From the NCBI RefSeq assembly GCF_034314165.1, contig NZ_JAVIWK010000001.1, positions 3,487,001 through 3,551,000 of the forward strand: DNA of 64,000 nt, in the 5' to 3' direction. The translations under genes were made by a program, and so were the position numbers. Positions 25,254 to 34,821 of this stretch are shown piece after piece. Position 1 is the first letter of the stretch. Every line of letters begins with the position of its first letter. The stretch comes from Pseudomonas sp. Bout1 (GTDB lineage: Bacteria > Pseudomonadota > Gammaproteobacteria > Pseudomonadales > Pseudomonadaceae). The notes below the pieces were generated by a model that was given only the letters and a program-made list of their open reading frames with translations, did no database searches and was not told the DNA's origin.

Positions 25254-27527
25254 ATGGCGATTAAGCGAAAAGTACCCGGTGTTCGAAATTACGATGGCCC
25301 CGCAGGAGGTTGGGGTGCACTTAAGGCCACTGCGACGGCAGTGCGCGAGCAGATGGATACGCTCAAGGCTCCTCTTACGTTAATGAGAACCAATCAGCCA
25401 GATGGGTTTGATTGCCCTGGTTGTGCATGGCCAGATAAAGAGCATAAATCAACCTTCCAGTTCTGCGAAAACGGCGCGAAAGCAGTCACTTGGGAGGCCA
25501 CCAACAAACGTGTCCCCCCTGAGTTTTTTGCCAAACATCCGGTTGCCACCCTGCTTAAACGTACCGACTTCGAACTGGAGGATTTAGGGCGACTGACACA
25601 CCCGATGGTTTACGACCGGGCGACTGATACATACCAGCCGGTCGAGTGGGAGACCGCATTTGCGCGAATCGGTGAAATATTACGCGGACTGCTACCCAAC
25701 CAAGTCGAATTTTACACATCAGGCAGAGCATCCAATGAGGCGGCCTACTTGTGGCAACTGTTCGCACGTAATTTAGGTACCAACAACTTTCCAGATTGCT
25801 CGAACATGTGCCATGAGCCAACTAGTGTAGGTTTGCCGCGCTCAATTGGCATGGGTAAAGGGTCCGTGTCATTGGACGATTTTGAACTGTGTGAACTGGT
25901 TATTTCTATCGGACATAATCCAGGCACCAACCACCCAAGAATGATGGGGACGCTGCACGAAATTTCCCGGCGTAAAGTTCCAATCATGGTGATGAATCCA
26001 TTGCGAGAGCGAGCACTAGAGCGATTTGCCGACCCGCAAGACATGATTGAAATGGCAACTTATGGTTCAACCCGTATTGCCTCTACTTATTTGCAGGTCA
26101 AGGCCGGTGGTGATGCGGCAGCCATTAAAGGTGTAATGAAGTCGCTGTTGGAAATGGAAGAGTCGGTAGGGCAAGTGCTTGATTATGATTTTATTGAAAA
26201 GCATACCAACGGTTTCGAGGCGCTCAAGGCAGACTTGTTGGCCACCGAATGGCCCGATATCGAAATTGCCAGCGGACTACTCAAAGCTGACATGGAAAAA
26301 GTCGCGGCGGCCTATGCGAAATCCAATGCCACCATCGTAACGTATGGAATGGGGATAACCCAACATAACGAAGGAACGGCCAACGTAAGACTGATATGCG
26401 ATCTTCTGATGCTACGAGGCAATATCGGCAAGCCCGGCGCAGGCATATGTCCGCTGCGCGGGCATTCCAATGTACAAGGAAACCGAACCGTAGGTATTAC
26501 CGAGAAACCTTCCAGTGAGTTCCTTGGCAAGATCGAAGAAGTGCTGGGCTTTAAACCTCCGACGGAGCACGGTCACGACTCAGTGCAGGCCATGCAAGCG
26601 ATGATTGCCGGCGAGTCAAAAGCACTGCTTTGTCTTGGAGGAAACTTTGTGGTCGCATTGCCTGATCCAGGCCAGTGTTTCCCGGCGATGGGTAAACTGG
26701 ATTTGACTGTGCACATCGGTACAAAACTCAATCGCACCCACTTGCTGGTTTCCAAGGAAACGTATCTGTTTCCTTGCCTGGGCCGCACCGAACTCGATGT
26801 ACAGAACGGAGAGCGCCAATCAATTACCGTCGAAGACTCGATGTCGATGGTTCATGCATCAGCCGGCAAGTTGACGCCGGCGTCCGAATTTTTGCGTTCA
26901 GAGCCAGCCATTGTGGCGGGTATGGCGACGGCCACTTTGCCTGATAGCAAAGTGCCATGGATGGAGCTCTCGGCTGACTATGACAAGATTCGCGACTTGA
27001 TTGAGAAAACCATTCCAGGCTTTGAGAACTACAATGAACGTATTCGCGTTCCCGGTGGTTTTCGCATGCCGCTACCGGCTACGGAGCGTATCTGGATGAC
27101 GCCATCGGGCAAGGCCGAGTTCTTCGTGTTTCCTGGCTTACATGAGGATAAGCAGGTCGATGGTGATGATGTGTTACGGCTGATTACTCTGCGTAGCCAT
27201 GACCAATACAACACGACGATCTATGCACTGGACGATCGTTATCGTGGCGTTTTTGGGCGTAGGGATGTGTTGTTCATGAACCCAGCCGATCTCGCGGCGA
27301 GAGGCTTGGCTCATGGGGATTTGGTGGATATCGAAACGGTCGTATCTGGACGTAAGCTGCGATACGAAAAAATTACGGCTATTGAGTACAAAATATCGGC
27401 TGGTTCAGTGGGAGCATACTATCCCGAGGCGAACACGCTGGTACCTTTGGACTACATCGACAAGGACAGTGGAACGCCTTCGTACAAGTCGGTGCCCGTG
27501 CGTGTGATACGCTCGGAGCTGAATTGA
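25254..27527 (+). CDS. FdhF/YdeP-family molybdopterin oxidoreductase, copy 1
   Basis: 757 aa, YdeP branch of formate-dehydrogenase-like proteins. It has an N-terminal FDCPGCAWPD pair of Cys, the TSGRASNEAAYLWQLFAR block, CSNMCHEPTS, IGHNPGTNHPRM, the MGITQHNEGT and RGNIGKPGAGICPLRGHSNVQGNRT pterin-binding regions, and the C-terminal cofactor domain (RSHDQYNTTIYALDDRYRG). E. coli YdeP is linked to acid resistance; the substrate of this group is not established. GGAG precedes the ATG. Neighbours (cyanide-insensitive oxidase, formate dehydrogenase) suggest electron transfer from a C1 compound to quinol. It is the same subtype as the relic at 39929-40070, not as copy 2. Confidence 0.9.
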   Translation: MAIKRKVPGVRNYDGPAGGWGALKATATAVREQMDTLKAPLTLMRTNQPDGFDCPGCAWPDKEHKSTFQFCENGAKAVTWEATNKRVPPEFFAKHPVATLLKRTDFELEDLGRLTHPMVYDRATDTYQPVEWETAFARIGEILRGLLPNQVEFYTSGRASNEAAYLWQLFARNLGTNNFPDCSNMCHEPTSVGLPRSIGMGKGSVSLDDFELCELVISIGHNPGTNHPRMMGTLHEISRRKVPIMVMNPLRERALERFADPQDMIEMATYGSTRIASTYLQVKAGGDAAAIKGVMKSLLEMEESVGQVLDYDFIEKHTNGFEALKADLLATEWPDIEIASGLLKADMEKVAAAYAKSNATIVTYGMGITQHNEGTANVRLICDLLMLRGNIGKPGAGICPLRGHSNVQGNRTVGITEKPSSEFLGKIEEVLGFKPPTEHGHDSVQAMQAMIAGESKALLCLGGNFVVALPDPGQCFPAMGKLDLTVHIGTKLNRTHLLVSKETYLFPCLGRTELDVQNGERQSITVEDSMSMVHASAGKLTPASEFLRSEPAIVAGMATATLPDSKVPWMELSADYDKIRDLIEKTIPGFENYNERIRVPGGFRMPLPATERIWMTPSGKAEFFVFPGLHEDKQVDGDDVLRLITLRSHDQYNTTIYALDDRYRGVFGRRDVLFMNPADLAARGLAHGDLVDIETVVSGRKLRYEKITAIEYKISAGSVGAYYPEANTLVPLDYIDKDSGTPSYKSVPVRVIRSELN

Positions 27528-27565
27528 TCACGTAACGGTATCCGGTTGGTCTTTCTCAAATTGGA

Positions 27566-27593
27566 GGAGGCGCGTTTTGCGCCTCCTTTTTTT
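27566..27593 (+). terminator. Rho-independent terminator after fdhF copy 1
   Basis: GGAGGCGC (27566-27573) pairs with GCGCCTCC (27579-27586), with a five-base loop followed by seven T residues. It ends transcription of fdhF and lies inside the upstream extension of the peroxidase frame, which argues for the later peroxidase start. Confidence 0.88.
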
Positions 27594-27614
27594 GCTCCAC
27601 TAGGTGAAGCTTTT

Positions 27615-28574
27615 ATGGGGAATATTTCAATGATGAGCACCGATGCTCCTGAACCACAAGCGGTGTGTAGCCCGACCACCAGCAGCGCTATTTTCATCGT
27701 GGCAACCCTCAAGGCTGGAAAAGAGTCCGCAGAAAAAGTGAAGAACTGGTGCGCTGATATTGCAGCGATAACGCGCTCTGTCGGCAAGCGAGTCCCTGCG
27801 GGCAATCTTTCGTGTGTCTGTGGATTTTCCTCCAGTGCTTGGGACGTTTTGTTCGCAAGTCCGCGTCCAGTTTCATTGCATGGGTTTCGCGAGTTTGGTG
27901 TCGACGGGCGACGCGCTATATCCACTCCGGGCGATATCCTTTTGCATATTCGTGCTGATCAGATGGATCTTTGTTTTGAGTTAGCGACGCAGTTCACTTC
28001 TGTGCTAGGCGATGCCATCACGGTCATCGATGAGGTTCATGGATTTCGATATTTCGACATGCGCAGCATCATTGGATTTGTTGATGGCACCGAAAACCCA
28101 GTAGGCCGCAAGGCAGCCAACTTTACGATAGTGGGGGATGAAGACCCTGCTTTCAGTGGAGGAAGCTACGTGCTGGTACAGAAGTATCTGCACAACATGG
28201 CGGCATGGAATCAGCTATCTGTCGAAGCGCAGGAAAATGTGATCGGGCGGAAAAAGCTTTCCGACATCGAGCTGGATGAGTCGGTCAAACCGAGCAATTC
28301 GCACAGCTCTTTGACGACGATTACGAAGGATGGTGAGGAGGTGAAAATCTTACGTGACAACATGCCGTTTGGACGACCTGGTGCAGGTGAGTTTGGGACT
28401 TTTTTCATCGGTTATGCTCGTTCACCCGAACCACTTGAACAGATGCTTGAAAATATGTTCGTAGGCAAACCACCAGGGAATTACGACAGGCTGCTCGACT
28501 TCAGTACTGCTGTCACAGGCAACCTTTTTTTCGTGCCGTCGTTGGATTTACTTGAAGAGTTGGCTGATCGCTAG
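27615..28574 (+). CDS. DyP-type heme peroxidase
   Basis: The ATG at 27615 (319 aa) is chosen because the earlier in-frame start at 27546 lies upstream of the terminator hairpin; AGGTGAAG sits just before it. The family GxxDG motif is GFVDGTENP, with a distal acid and Arg (LRDNMPFGRPGAGEFGTFFIGYAR), and a proximal-His candidate is HGF/VHGF in the middle. The C-terminal block FVGKPPGNYDRLLDFSTAVTGNLFFVPS is typical. It reduces peroxides using heme and oxidises dyes or aromatic donors. No signal or Tat peptide is visible, so it should be cytoplasmic or an encapsulin cargo; no encapsulin gene is in the window. Confidence 0.9.
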   Translation: MGNISMMSTDAPEPQAVCSPTTSSAIFIVATLKAGKESAEKVKNWCADIAAITRSVGKRVPAGNLSCVCGFSSSAWDVLFASPRPVSLHGFREFGVDGRRAISTPGDILLHIRADQMDLCFELATQFTSVLGDAITVIDEVHGFRYFDMRSIIGFVDGTENPVGRKAANFTIVGDEDPAFSGGSYVLVQKYLHNMAAWNQLSVEAQENVIGRKKLSDIELDESVKPSNSHSSLTTITKDGEEVKILRDNMPFGRPGAGEFGTFFIGYARSPEPLEQMLENMFVGKPPGNYDRLLDFSTAVTGNLFFVPSLDLLEELADR

Positions 28575-28952
28575 CTGACGGAAAACCCTCTTTCCTTATT
28601 AGCTTTGCTCTCTCCAAGCCGGGTCAATCGCGTTATCTGATCCTCAACGTGTAGGGAGAGCTAAAGCGTCTACAACTCTCGTTCGTCGGCATCGCTGATG
28701 ACTCATACAGCGCTTTGATGAGAGCCCTACTATCTCGATCGGGTGGCTGCTCCTCAGGAAATAACGCAAGCACTCCCTCCAAAGGTTGGGGCTATTAGCA
28801 CTGCGATTTAGTATAATATTTCTACTTCTAAGAATGCTCCAATCAACTTTCCGCGTGTGCGGCAAGTCGAAAATTCACTCGACAAACAGCATTATTCGCT
28901 AAAATCGAATGATGCCTCGTATAGGGAGGGCGTTTTCGCCCGCTCTCCAGTG
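28575..28952. other. Intergenic, nothing recognised
   Basis: 378 bp between the peroxidase and the IS5 relic. No ORF or hairpin convinced me. It may include sequence captured with the insertion element. Confidence 0.4.
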
Positions 28953-29440
28953 TTAAGAGCGCAACTCACCCCTACCCATCAGCTGTTTTCGAGCCATCCA
29001 CAGATTCGATGGGGCGAACAGCGTGTTCAGTTGAGCCGTGTATTTCATCAGCCCATGAAAGCGCACTTTCACGTAGCCAAACTGACGCTTGATCACCCGA
29101 AACGGATGCTCGACCTTGGCCAGTATCTGAGCTTTGCAGTACTCAATCTTGCGCTTGGCCTTGTAGAGCACGCTGCGTTTATTCAGCATGGAGTACGTGC
29201 TGCACCGCGCCGCGATTTGCCAGATGACCTCACGATTTTTATGCTCTTTACGCTTCTCAACACCGGTGCATCCAGCGTCTGCATAAACCGCGTGTTCTTC
29301 TCCATGTAACAGCTCAGCGACCTGCGTGACATCGGCCACATTCGCAGCAGTGCCATCAACATGATGAACTAGTCCCGACTCTGCATCGGCGCCGATATGC
29401 GCCTTCACCCCGAAGAAGTATTGGTTACCTTTCTTGGCCT
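28953..29440 (-). pseudogene. IS5-family transposase, N-terminally truncated
   Basis: The translation from about QAKKGNQYFFGVKAHIG onward matches IS5-type transposases: HHVDGTAANVADVTQ, then the second catalytic Asp region HAVYADAGCTGVEKR, and the C-terminal Glu-containing block KAQILAKVEHPFRVIKRQFGYVKVRFHGLMK. The N-terminal third with the first Asp is missing. Sequence upstream of ~29440 is unrelated, so the intact-looking ORF up to 29591 is a chance fusion. Non-functional. Confidence 0.85.
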
Positions 29441-29606
29441 GTGTGGCCTGGACCGGCCTAGAAAACCCGCGCAGCGGGCGCTGATGGAGGTGCTCGACCA
29501 GATCCATCCCTGTCGAGTCTCGAGTTTTCTTAAGGGCTATGGTGTTGCAATCGATGTACCTTTCATCCCCGCATGCCGGAATTTCATTCACTCAGGAGTC
29601 GCCTGA

Positions 29607-31049
29607 ATGCTCTCATTTGTTTCTGATCACCCGATGTTCTGCGCCCTGACGCTGATCCTGACTGACATTCTCCTGTGGCGGCTGATCGCCGCCGATGCCA
29701 GCAACTTGAAGCTGGCGGTACGGTTGGTGATCTTCGCCGTATTTACCACATTGCTGTTCAACGAGGGTATGAACCCTATGCAGGTTGCGCCCTGGGCGGA
29801 GGACGTGTCGTTGCACCTGGCGGCCACGGCATTGCAGATCGGTTGGTGGCTGTACGCCGCGCGTACCCTTACGGTGTTACTGGGCGTGGTGATGATGCAG
29901 CGGGTCGAACATGGTGGGCGGTTGCTGCAAGAGCTGATGGGCGCGGCGATCTTCCTGATTGCGATCATCGCCGCCATGGCCTACGTACTCGACCTGCCGG
30001 TCAAGGGCGTGCTGGCCACTTCCGGCGCCGTGGCGATCATCGTCGGCCTGGCGTTGCAAAGCACGTTAAATGACGTGTTTTCCGGTATCGTACTCAACAC
30101 CACCAAGCCCTATCAAGTGGATGACTGGATCTCCATCGATGGAACCGAAGGCCGAGTCACTGACATCGACTGGCGCGCCACGCGGCTGCAAACCTCCCAG
30201 GGCAGCATGGCGGTGATTCCCAACTCGTCGGCGGCCAAGGCCAAAATCATCAACTTCTCGCGCCCGGCGAATATGTTCGGTCTGGTGGTCAGCGTGCAAG
30301 TCAGCCCCCATGCACGACCGCAAGTGGTGATAGAAGCCCTGGAGCGGGCCATGCAAGGTTGCCGGTCACTCTTGGTCGACCCGGCGCCCAGTGTCGCTTT
30401 CAAGACCTCCACCAGCGACGGGGTGGAATATGAAATTAGTGGTTTTGTGCTGGCCATGGGGCAGAAACGTGAAGTGCGCAACCAGCTCTACGACCTAGCC
30501 TATCGGCATCTTGCGGCGGCCGGTGTGAGCTTGCTGTCGGCCTCCGAGGTGGCGACACCGGCAGCCACATCGCGGGCACGGGCACTGCTGGAAAGCTCGA
30601 ATATCTTCTCCACCTTGCGTCAGGAGGAGAAGGAAAACTTCAGCCAAAATATGACCCTACAAACCTTCCGTGCCGGCGAGATGATCTTGCCAGCCGGAGA
30701 GGTCAGTGACCATCTGTTTATCATTGAATCCGGCGTGGTCTCGGTGATGTTGAGCAAAGACGGGCACAAATTCGAAGCTGGGCGCATGGGCCCGGAGGAA
30801 GTGATTGGCGAGGGTGGGGTCTTGTCTGACCTGGCGGTATCGGCGGACTTCACGGCCAAGACCTATTGCACGCTGTACCGGATTGAGAAGGAGTACCTCA
30901 AGCCTTACCTGGATGTGCGCAATGACATTGGTGAGGCGATGAAAAACCTGCTGGACTTCAGACTACATACGGCGCAGAACCTGACTCAGGAAGCGCCGGT
31001 AGTGCCAACGAAAAAGGGCTTCTTGCAGTGGTTGCGTAATCTGACTTGA
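29607..31049 (+). CDS. MscS-family mechanosensitive channel with cyclic-nucleotide-binding domain
   Basis: 480 aa. About four membrane segments lie in residues 10-170, then the MscS pore-and-beta region (GVLATSGAVAIIVGLALQSTLNDVFSGIVLNTTKPYQVDDWISIDGTEGRVTDIDWRATRLQT in pieces). A C-terminal cNMP-binding domain covers ~335-450 (ILPAGEVSDHLFIIESGVVSV, then EEVIGEGGVLSD). This is the bacterial cyclic-nucleotide-gated (bCNG) arrangement. It would let osmolytes or ions out, gated or modulated by a nucleotide. CAGGAG precedes the ATG. It is a single-gene unit directly after the IS relic, in GC-rich core-like sequence. Confidence 0.92.
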   Translation: MLSFVSDHPMFCALTLILTDILLWRLIAADASNLKLAVRLVIFAVFTTLLFNEGMNPMQVAPWAEDVSLHLAATALQIGWWLYAARTLTVLLGVVMMQRVEHGGRLLQELMGAAIFLIAIIAAMAYVLDLPVKGVLATSGAVAIIVGLALQSTLNDVFSGIVLNTTKPYQVDDWISIDGTEGRVTDIDWRATRLQTSQGSMAVIPNSSAAKAKIINFSRPANMFGLVVSVQVSPHARPQVVIEALERAMQGCRSLLVDPAPSVAFKTSTSDGVEYEISGFVLAMGQKREVRNQLYDLAYRHLAAAGVSLLSASEVATPAATSRARALLESSNIFSTLRQEEKENFSQNMTLQTFRAGEMILPAGEVSDHLFIIESGVVSVMLSKDGHKFEAGRMGPEEVIGEGGVLSDLAVSADFTAKTYCTLYRIEKEYLKPYLDVRNDIGEAMKNLLDFRLHTAQNLTQEAPVVPTKKGFLQWLRNLT

Positions 31050-31137
31050 CGCCGGGGGATTACCGAACTGGCTATTAGTCTAGGACAGTGGGGTGACTAA
31101 GCGGGGCATCACTTCTTACGGTCTTGGGAGCATAATC

Positions 31138-31344
31138 ATGTAAACTCGTACTGACCTTTACACCGTTTCGTCTGACGCCATGAACGCGATGCTGGCGCTG
31201 GAGGCTGCTATCGGCAAGTTGTCACTGGAGCTGGTGCGTTTACGGGCTTCGCAGATCAATGAATGTGTGTTGGATACTCGCAAAAGCGGGGTGACGGTGC
31301 GTCGGTTGTATACGTTTTCGGTTTGGCAGGAAACGCGGCGCTTC
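31138..31344 (+). pseudogene. Decayed AhpD-like (carboxymuconolactone decarboxylase family) gene
   Basis: The frame reads TRTDLYTVSSDAMNAMLALEAAIGKLSLELVRLRASQINECVLD, then RKSGVTVRRLYTFSVWQETRRF. That is the start of the AhpD core, in which ASQING-C-x-x-C-x-D-M-H is expected. The CxxC is lost (ECVLDT) and the frame then leaves the family. An ATG at 31138 with GGAG upstream is followed at once by TAA, so even initiation is broken. A relic of a peroxidase-type protein. Confidence 0.65.
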
Positions 31345-31369
31345 AGAATCTTTTATGTTCAAGTCGAAC

Positions 31370-31786
31370 TCAATCACTCCTGGCTTCTTTTCTGTGAGCA
31401 GCCAAGTGATTCGTTTCGTGTAGCCATAGCCGCAGAAAGCGGTGCCAGTCGTGGGCATAACAGCCTTCACGCAGCCGATTCGAAAGCGTACTCGCAGCTT
31501 CAAATCTCATCCGCCAAGGCTGCGGGATATGCTGGTCACGCACAATCACGAAAGGGTAGCCATCAACTCCCTCGACTTGTGATTCTGACACAAGCTCACG
31601 AAGCTCATTAATCGACATTGCATATGCCTCACCAATCGGCTGTGCTCGGTCTTGGCTATCGATTTCATCGAGCACAGCCAAATACGGTTTCGCTTGAGCA
31701 TCGCCGGGACATAGACTTTTCAAATCCAACAATGCTTCACGTCGTGCACGTTCCCGCCGCCATAGGGATTTTAAATCGGTACTCAT
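31370..31786 (-). CDS. Hypothetical protein, possible member of the 44-bp-site regulon
   Basis: 138 aa, family not recognised. The ATG at 31786 has GGGAG in front. The protein is soluble and charged: a basic helix LWRRERARREALLDL, then an acidic middle (AMSINELRELVSESQVEGVDGYPFVIVRDQHIPQPWRMRFEAAS), a short C-terminal helix and the tail HLAAHRKEARSD. It is divergent from the unknown gene at 32480. The 693-bp region between them holds two inverted copies of the 44-bp site found at the formate/molybdenum genes. Confidence 0.55.
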   Translation of the reverse strand: MSTDLKSLWRRERARREALLDLKSLCPGDAQAKPYLAVLDEIDSQDRAQPIGEAYAMSINELRELVSESQVEGVDGYPFVIVRDQHIPQPWRMRFEAASTLSNRLREGCYAHDWHRFLRLWLHETNHLAAHRKEARSD

Positions 31787-32100
31787 CGGTATCTCCCTGA
31801 CACAGTAAAATGCACCTCGATTAACAGACTTCAGGATGACTAGCTGACGGTATCGGCCCCTGCAAGTCAGGAGCCGAAAAGTATTCTGAGTGGATAGGTT
31901 TCTGAGCGAAAAGGAAATTCCAAGAGTACGTACAATGATAGGTGGCTGACAACAATTATTACAAGCATGCCCTCATTGTTTATGTCACGCTTGCGAAACG
32001 CTAAGCCAATAGATAGGAGTGCGACCGAAATCCATGGGCTCCTTTCAAGGCGCGAGCCCTATTGAAATATCTTTATATAATTCAAATGCTTCTCTTGAGC

Positions 32101-32144
32101 GTCTAATCATTAGTATTTAACAAGCGATCAGCCAGCTCTATCAC
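32101..32144 (+). promoter_or_regulatory. Operator-like 44-bp site 1
   Basis: GTCTAATC at its left end and TCTATCAC at its right end, with ATC at site positions 27-29. The same spacing occurs in four other sites. The GTCTAATC end points to the gene at 31370-31786. Confidence 0.65.
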
Positions 32145-32170
32145 TGATCCGAAGTGGTACTGCATGAGGG

Positions 32171-32214
32171 GTGATAGAGTCGATTGATAGGCTGGTCGAT
32201 CAGAATGATTAGAC
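32171..32214 (-). promoter_or_regulatory. Operator-like 44-bp site 2
   Basis: Inverted relative to site 1 with 26 bp between them. GTGATAGA starts at 32171 and GATTAGAC ends at 32214. The GTCTAATC end points toward the gene at 32480. Confidence 0.65.
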
Positions 32215-32479
32215 AGTATGGTTTTAGGGTATTAATCTAGAGATATTATTTTGTTTTACTTGATTGTCGGAAGGCTATGCTGCGTAAGTTTATGCTAATT
32301 ATTTAGCGACTTTGAATATTTATATTTTTACCATCTGTAATGCTCGAGAATATATCAGTGATACCTCCGAATGACGATGATTGGGTCTTAACGCCGACAC
32401 AAGTGGCGAATTGGGGGCGATAAAATCAGAGTGCGGTTGATCATTAGCGGCAATCGGTTCGCCCAAGAGGTGGTAGTTA

Positions 32480-32962
32480 ATGAGAGATGCTAGATATCGA
32501 AAAGCAAAGGGTTTGCTGATGTATCAGAACACCCTATTTGATTTGTGCCCGGAGTTATTGACGTTGGATGACGCACAAGGCGAGAAGCTATTTCGCGACT
32601 TTATTCGTCACTTCAACTACAGTGGCCAGATTTTTGATTGGACACAGCATCTCAAATTATATCGTTGGCTAGAGTGCTCTTCTTACGCAAAGGCCTTGGG
32701 GGGGAAGCATTTAGATGCCGTCATGGCGGCTGCCGTTTCGCTATGGTGCGAAAAAGACAATAGTGCGCACACGGGTGTCGCCCTCGTACATCGCAATAGC
32801 TCTACGATGATACTGGGCTGGAAGTCAATTGGCATCCGTGGCTACTCTGAACTTGAGGCACTGCCGAGGGCATGCCAGTTATTATCGATCAGTGATTTTG
32901 CATTTTGTCATATCTCTAATAATAACCGCCCCTTGCCACAGCACTTCGAAGTACTAAATTAA
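32480..32962 (+). CDS. Hypothetical protein, possible member of the 44-bp-site regulon
   Basis: 160 aa, family not recognised. The ATG at 32480 has GAGGTG 8 bp upstream. The protein looks globular and soluble, rich in Leu, Trp, His and Cys (FDLCPELLTLDD, FNYSGQIFDWTQHLKLYRWLECSS, AAAVSLWCEKDN), without a signal peptide or membrane segment. It is preceded by two inverted 44-bp operator-like sites, which links it by regulation to the molybdenum/formate genes (inference). The chemoreceptor gene follows after ~150 bp. Confidence 0.6.
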   Translation: MRDARYRKAKGLLMYQNTLFDLCPELLTLDDAQGEKLFRDFIRHFNYSGQIFDWTQHLKLYRWLECSSYAKALGGKHLDAVMAAAVSLWCEKDNSAHTGVALVHRNSSTMILGWKSIGIRGYSELEALPRACQLLSISDFAFCHISNNNRPLPQHFEVLN

Positions 32963-33110
32963 TACTAAAGTTATGCCTTTGCGCTGCAGGGGCGTTTCTC
33001 TTATAGCGTTGTAATACGCGTTCAGCGCCCTCTGAAGTTGACTAGTTGTCTGCCCATGAGCGGGCGTCTTCGGCCATCCAAGTGCGTTTTTTTCATTGTC
33101 TGGAGTATTT

Positions 33111-34667
33111 ATGTCTGGTTGGATCCGTAACATCTGCGTCAGCGCTAAGCTGAGTTGGGGGTTCGGCCTGGCGCTGGGGTTCTCCTTGTTGCTGGTCGTC
33201 ACTGGCTGGGTCGCGGTTAATGTACTCACCGACCGCAGTATTAAAGTAGAGAGCATTGCTCGCGTCAGTGATATGACGATGGAACTGCGTGTTCATCGCG
33301 TGCGCATGGAGCTCAACCCCCAAGGGGACAGTGTTCATTTGATTCAGCAAACGCTCGATAAGCTGTCTGGGCACTTGAGTGCTGCTCGTGTTCTGCTGGC
33401 GGCACCCCGCGATGAGGGGTTGATTGACGAGCAGATTGCTGCCGTCAAAGCGTATCGCGAGGCACTCGGTAGCGTGAGTCAGCCGGGTGTTGATCTGGCG
33501 TCAGTGTTTGCGCGTATGAATGCACAAGGTGACATCTTGCTCGACACGACTGGCCAGTTGATCGCCTCACAAAACAGACAACGTGATACCGATTCGTCTT
33601 TTGCCAAAGCCCTGCTGGTCAGTGTGGCACTGCTGGCGTTGGTGCTAAGCGTGATGGTGGCCTGGGTCATTGGCCGGCAGATCGTCACACCCCTGCAGCA
33701 TGTGCTGAAAGACGTTTATCGGATTGCGGCTGGCGACTTGAGCCAGGACGTCGTAGTTGATCGTTGCGACGAACTGGGGCAGTTGCAGATGGGCCTGCAA
33801 CAAATGACCAGCCGTTTGCGTCAGCTGATCGGAGGTATCAGCGGCAGCGTTATGCAGATTGCCAGTGCGGCAGAGGAGCTGTCCGTCGTCACCAAACACT
33901 CCAGTGCTGGCGTCAACAGCCAGAGAGTCGAAACCGATCATGTCGCCACTGCCATGAACGAAATGACCTCCACGGTTCAAGCGGTGGCACTGAATGCCGA
34001 AGAAGCTTGTGAAGCAACGACAATGGCGGATCAGCATGCACGGGAAGGCGATCAGGTCGTGGGTGAAGCCATCGAGCAGATCGAGCGGTTGGCGTTGGAA
34101 GTGAGACGTTCAGCCGAGGCGGTAGCTCATCTGAAAGAGCAAAGCGACAAAATCGGAGGCGTGCTGGACGTCATCAAGGCTGTCGCCCAGCAAACCAATT
34201 TACTCGCGCTCAACGCTGCGATCGAGGCGGCTCGGGCAGGTGAAGCGGGGCGTGGGTTCGCCGTGGTAGCGGATGAAGTGCGTAGCCTGGCTTTGCGTAC
34301 CCAACGCTCCACTGAGGAAATTGAAAGCCTGGTGGCCGGTGTTCAAAGTGGCACTCACGCGGTGTCTTCAAGTATGGAAGCGAGCTTGCTATTGAGCGAG
34401 CACAGTGTTGAATTCACTCGCCGAGCGGGTACGTCGCTGGAAAATATTACCCGTACGGTATCGACCATCCAGCTGATGAATCAGCAGATTGCTGCGGCTG
34501 CCGAGCAGCAAAGCGCAGTGGCCGAAGAGATCAATCGCAGCGTGATCACGGTGCGCGATATTTCCGAACAAACAGCCAGTGCCAGCGACCAAACCGCATC
34601 GTCAAGTATCGAGTTGGCGCGGCTGGGGCATGAGCTGGAAGCGCTGGTCGCGCGGTTCAAGGTTTGA
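33111..34667 (+). CDS. Methyl-accepting chemotaxis protein
   Basis: 518 aa from the ATG at 33111 (GGAG at 33102-33105). TM1 is at ~14-36, a short four-helix-bundle periplasmic domain follows, TM2 is at ~165-190, then HAMP ([25 protein letters not shown]). The signalling domain carries the conserved hairpin tip [20 protein letters not shown] followed by [15 protein letters not shown]. The C terminus has no NWETF-type pentapeptide. The ligand is unknown. Its position before an ABC/TonB uptake system suggests, weakly, a sensor for the same nutrient. Confidence 0.93.
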   Translation: MSGWIRNICVSAKLSWGFGLALGFSLLLVVTGWVAVNVLTDRSIKVESIARVSDMTMELRVHRVRMELNPQGDSVHLIQQTLDKLSGHLSAARVLLAAPRDEGLIDEQIAAVKAYREALGSVSQPGVDLASVFARMNAQGDILLDTTGQLIASQNRQRDTDSSFAKALLVSVALLALVLSVMVAWVIGRQIVTPLQHVLKDVYRIAAGDLSQDVVVDRCDELGQLQMGLQQMTSRLRQLIGGISGSVMQIASAAEELSVVTKHSSAGVNSQRVETDHVATAMNEMTSTVQAVALNAEEACEATTMADQHAREGDQVVGEAIEQIERLALEVRRSAEAVAHLKEQSDKIGGVLDVIKAVAQQTNLLALNAAIEAARAGEAGRGFAVVADEVRSLALRTQRSTEEIESLVAGVQSGTHAVSSSMEASLLLSEHSVEFTRRAGTSLENITRTVSTIQLMNQQIAAAAEQQSAVAEEINRSVITVRDISEQTASASDQTASSSIELARLGHELEALVARFKV

Positions 34668-34821
34668 CGCAAAGCGTGACAACTTGACACCACTGGGCAT
34701 CAAGCGATCGGCCACGTCCCGCTCTGTCATAGGTTGCAGACGTTCCATGACAGGGATTTCACAGAGTGGGAGGACGTCAATCGCTATATACTTTTATACA
34801 TAGCGCAATATCGAGTGGCTG

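Larger units (their letters stand above)
31787..32479. other. Long AT-rich divergent intergenic region
   Basis: 693 bp between two unknown divergent genes. It contains two inverted operator-like sites (32101-32144 and 32171-32214) and strongly AT-rich DNA to the right of them. No RNA gene or further ORF was recognised. Confidence 0.5.
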
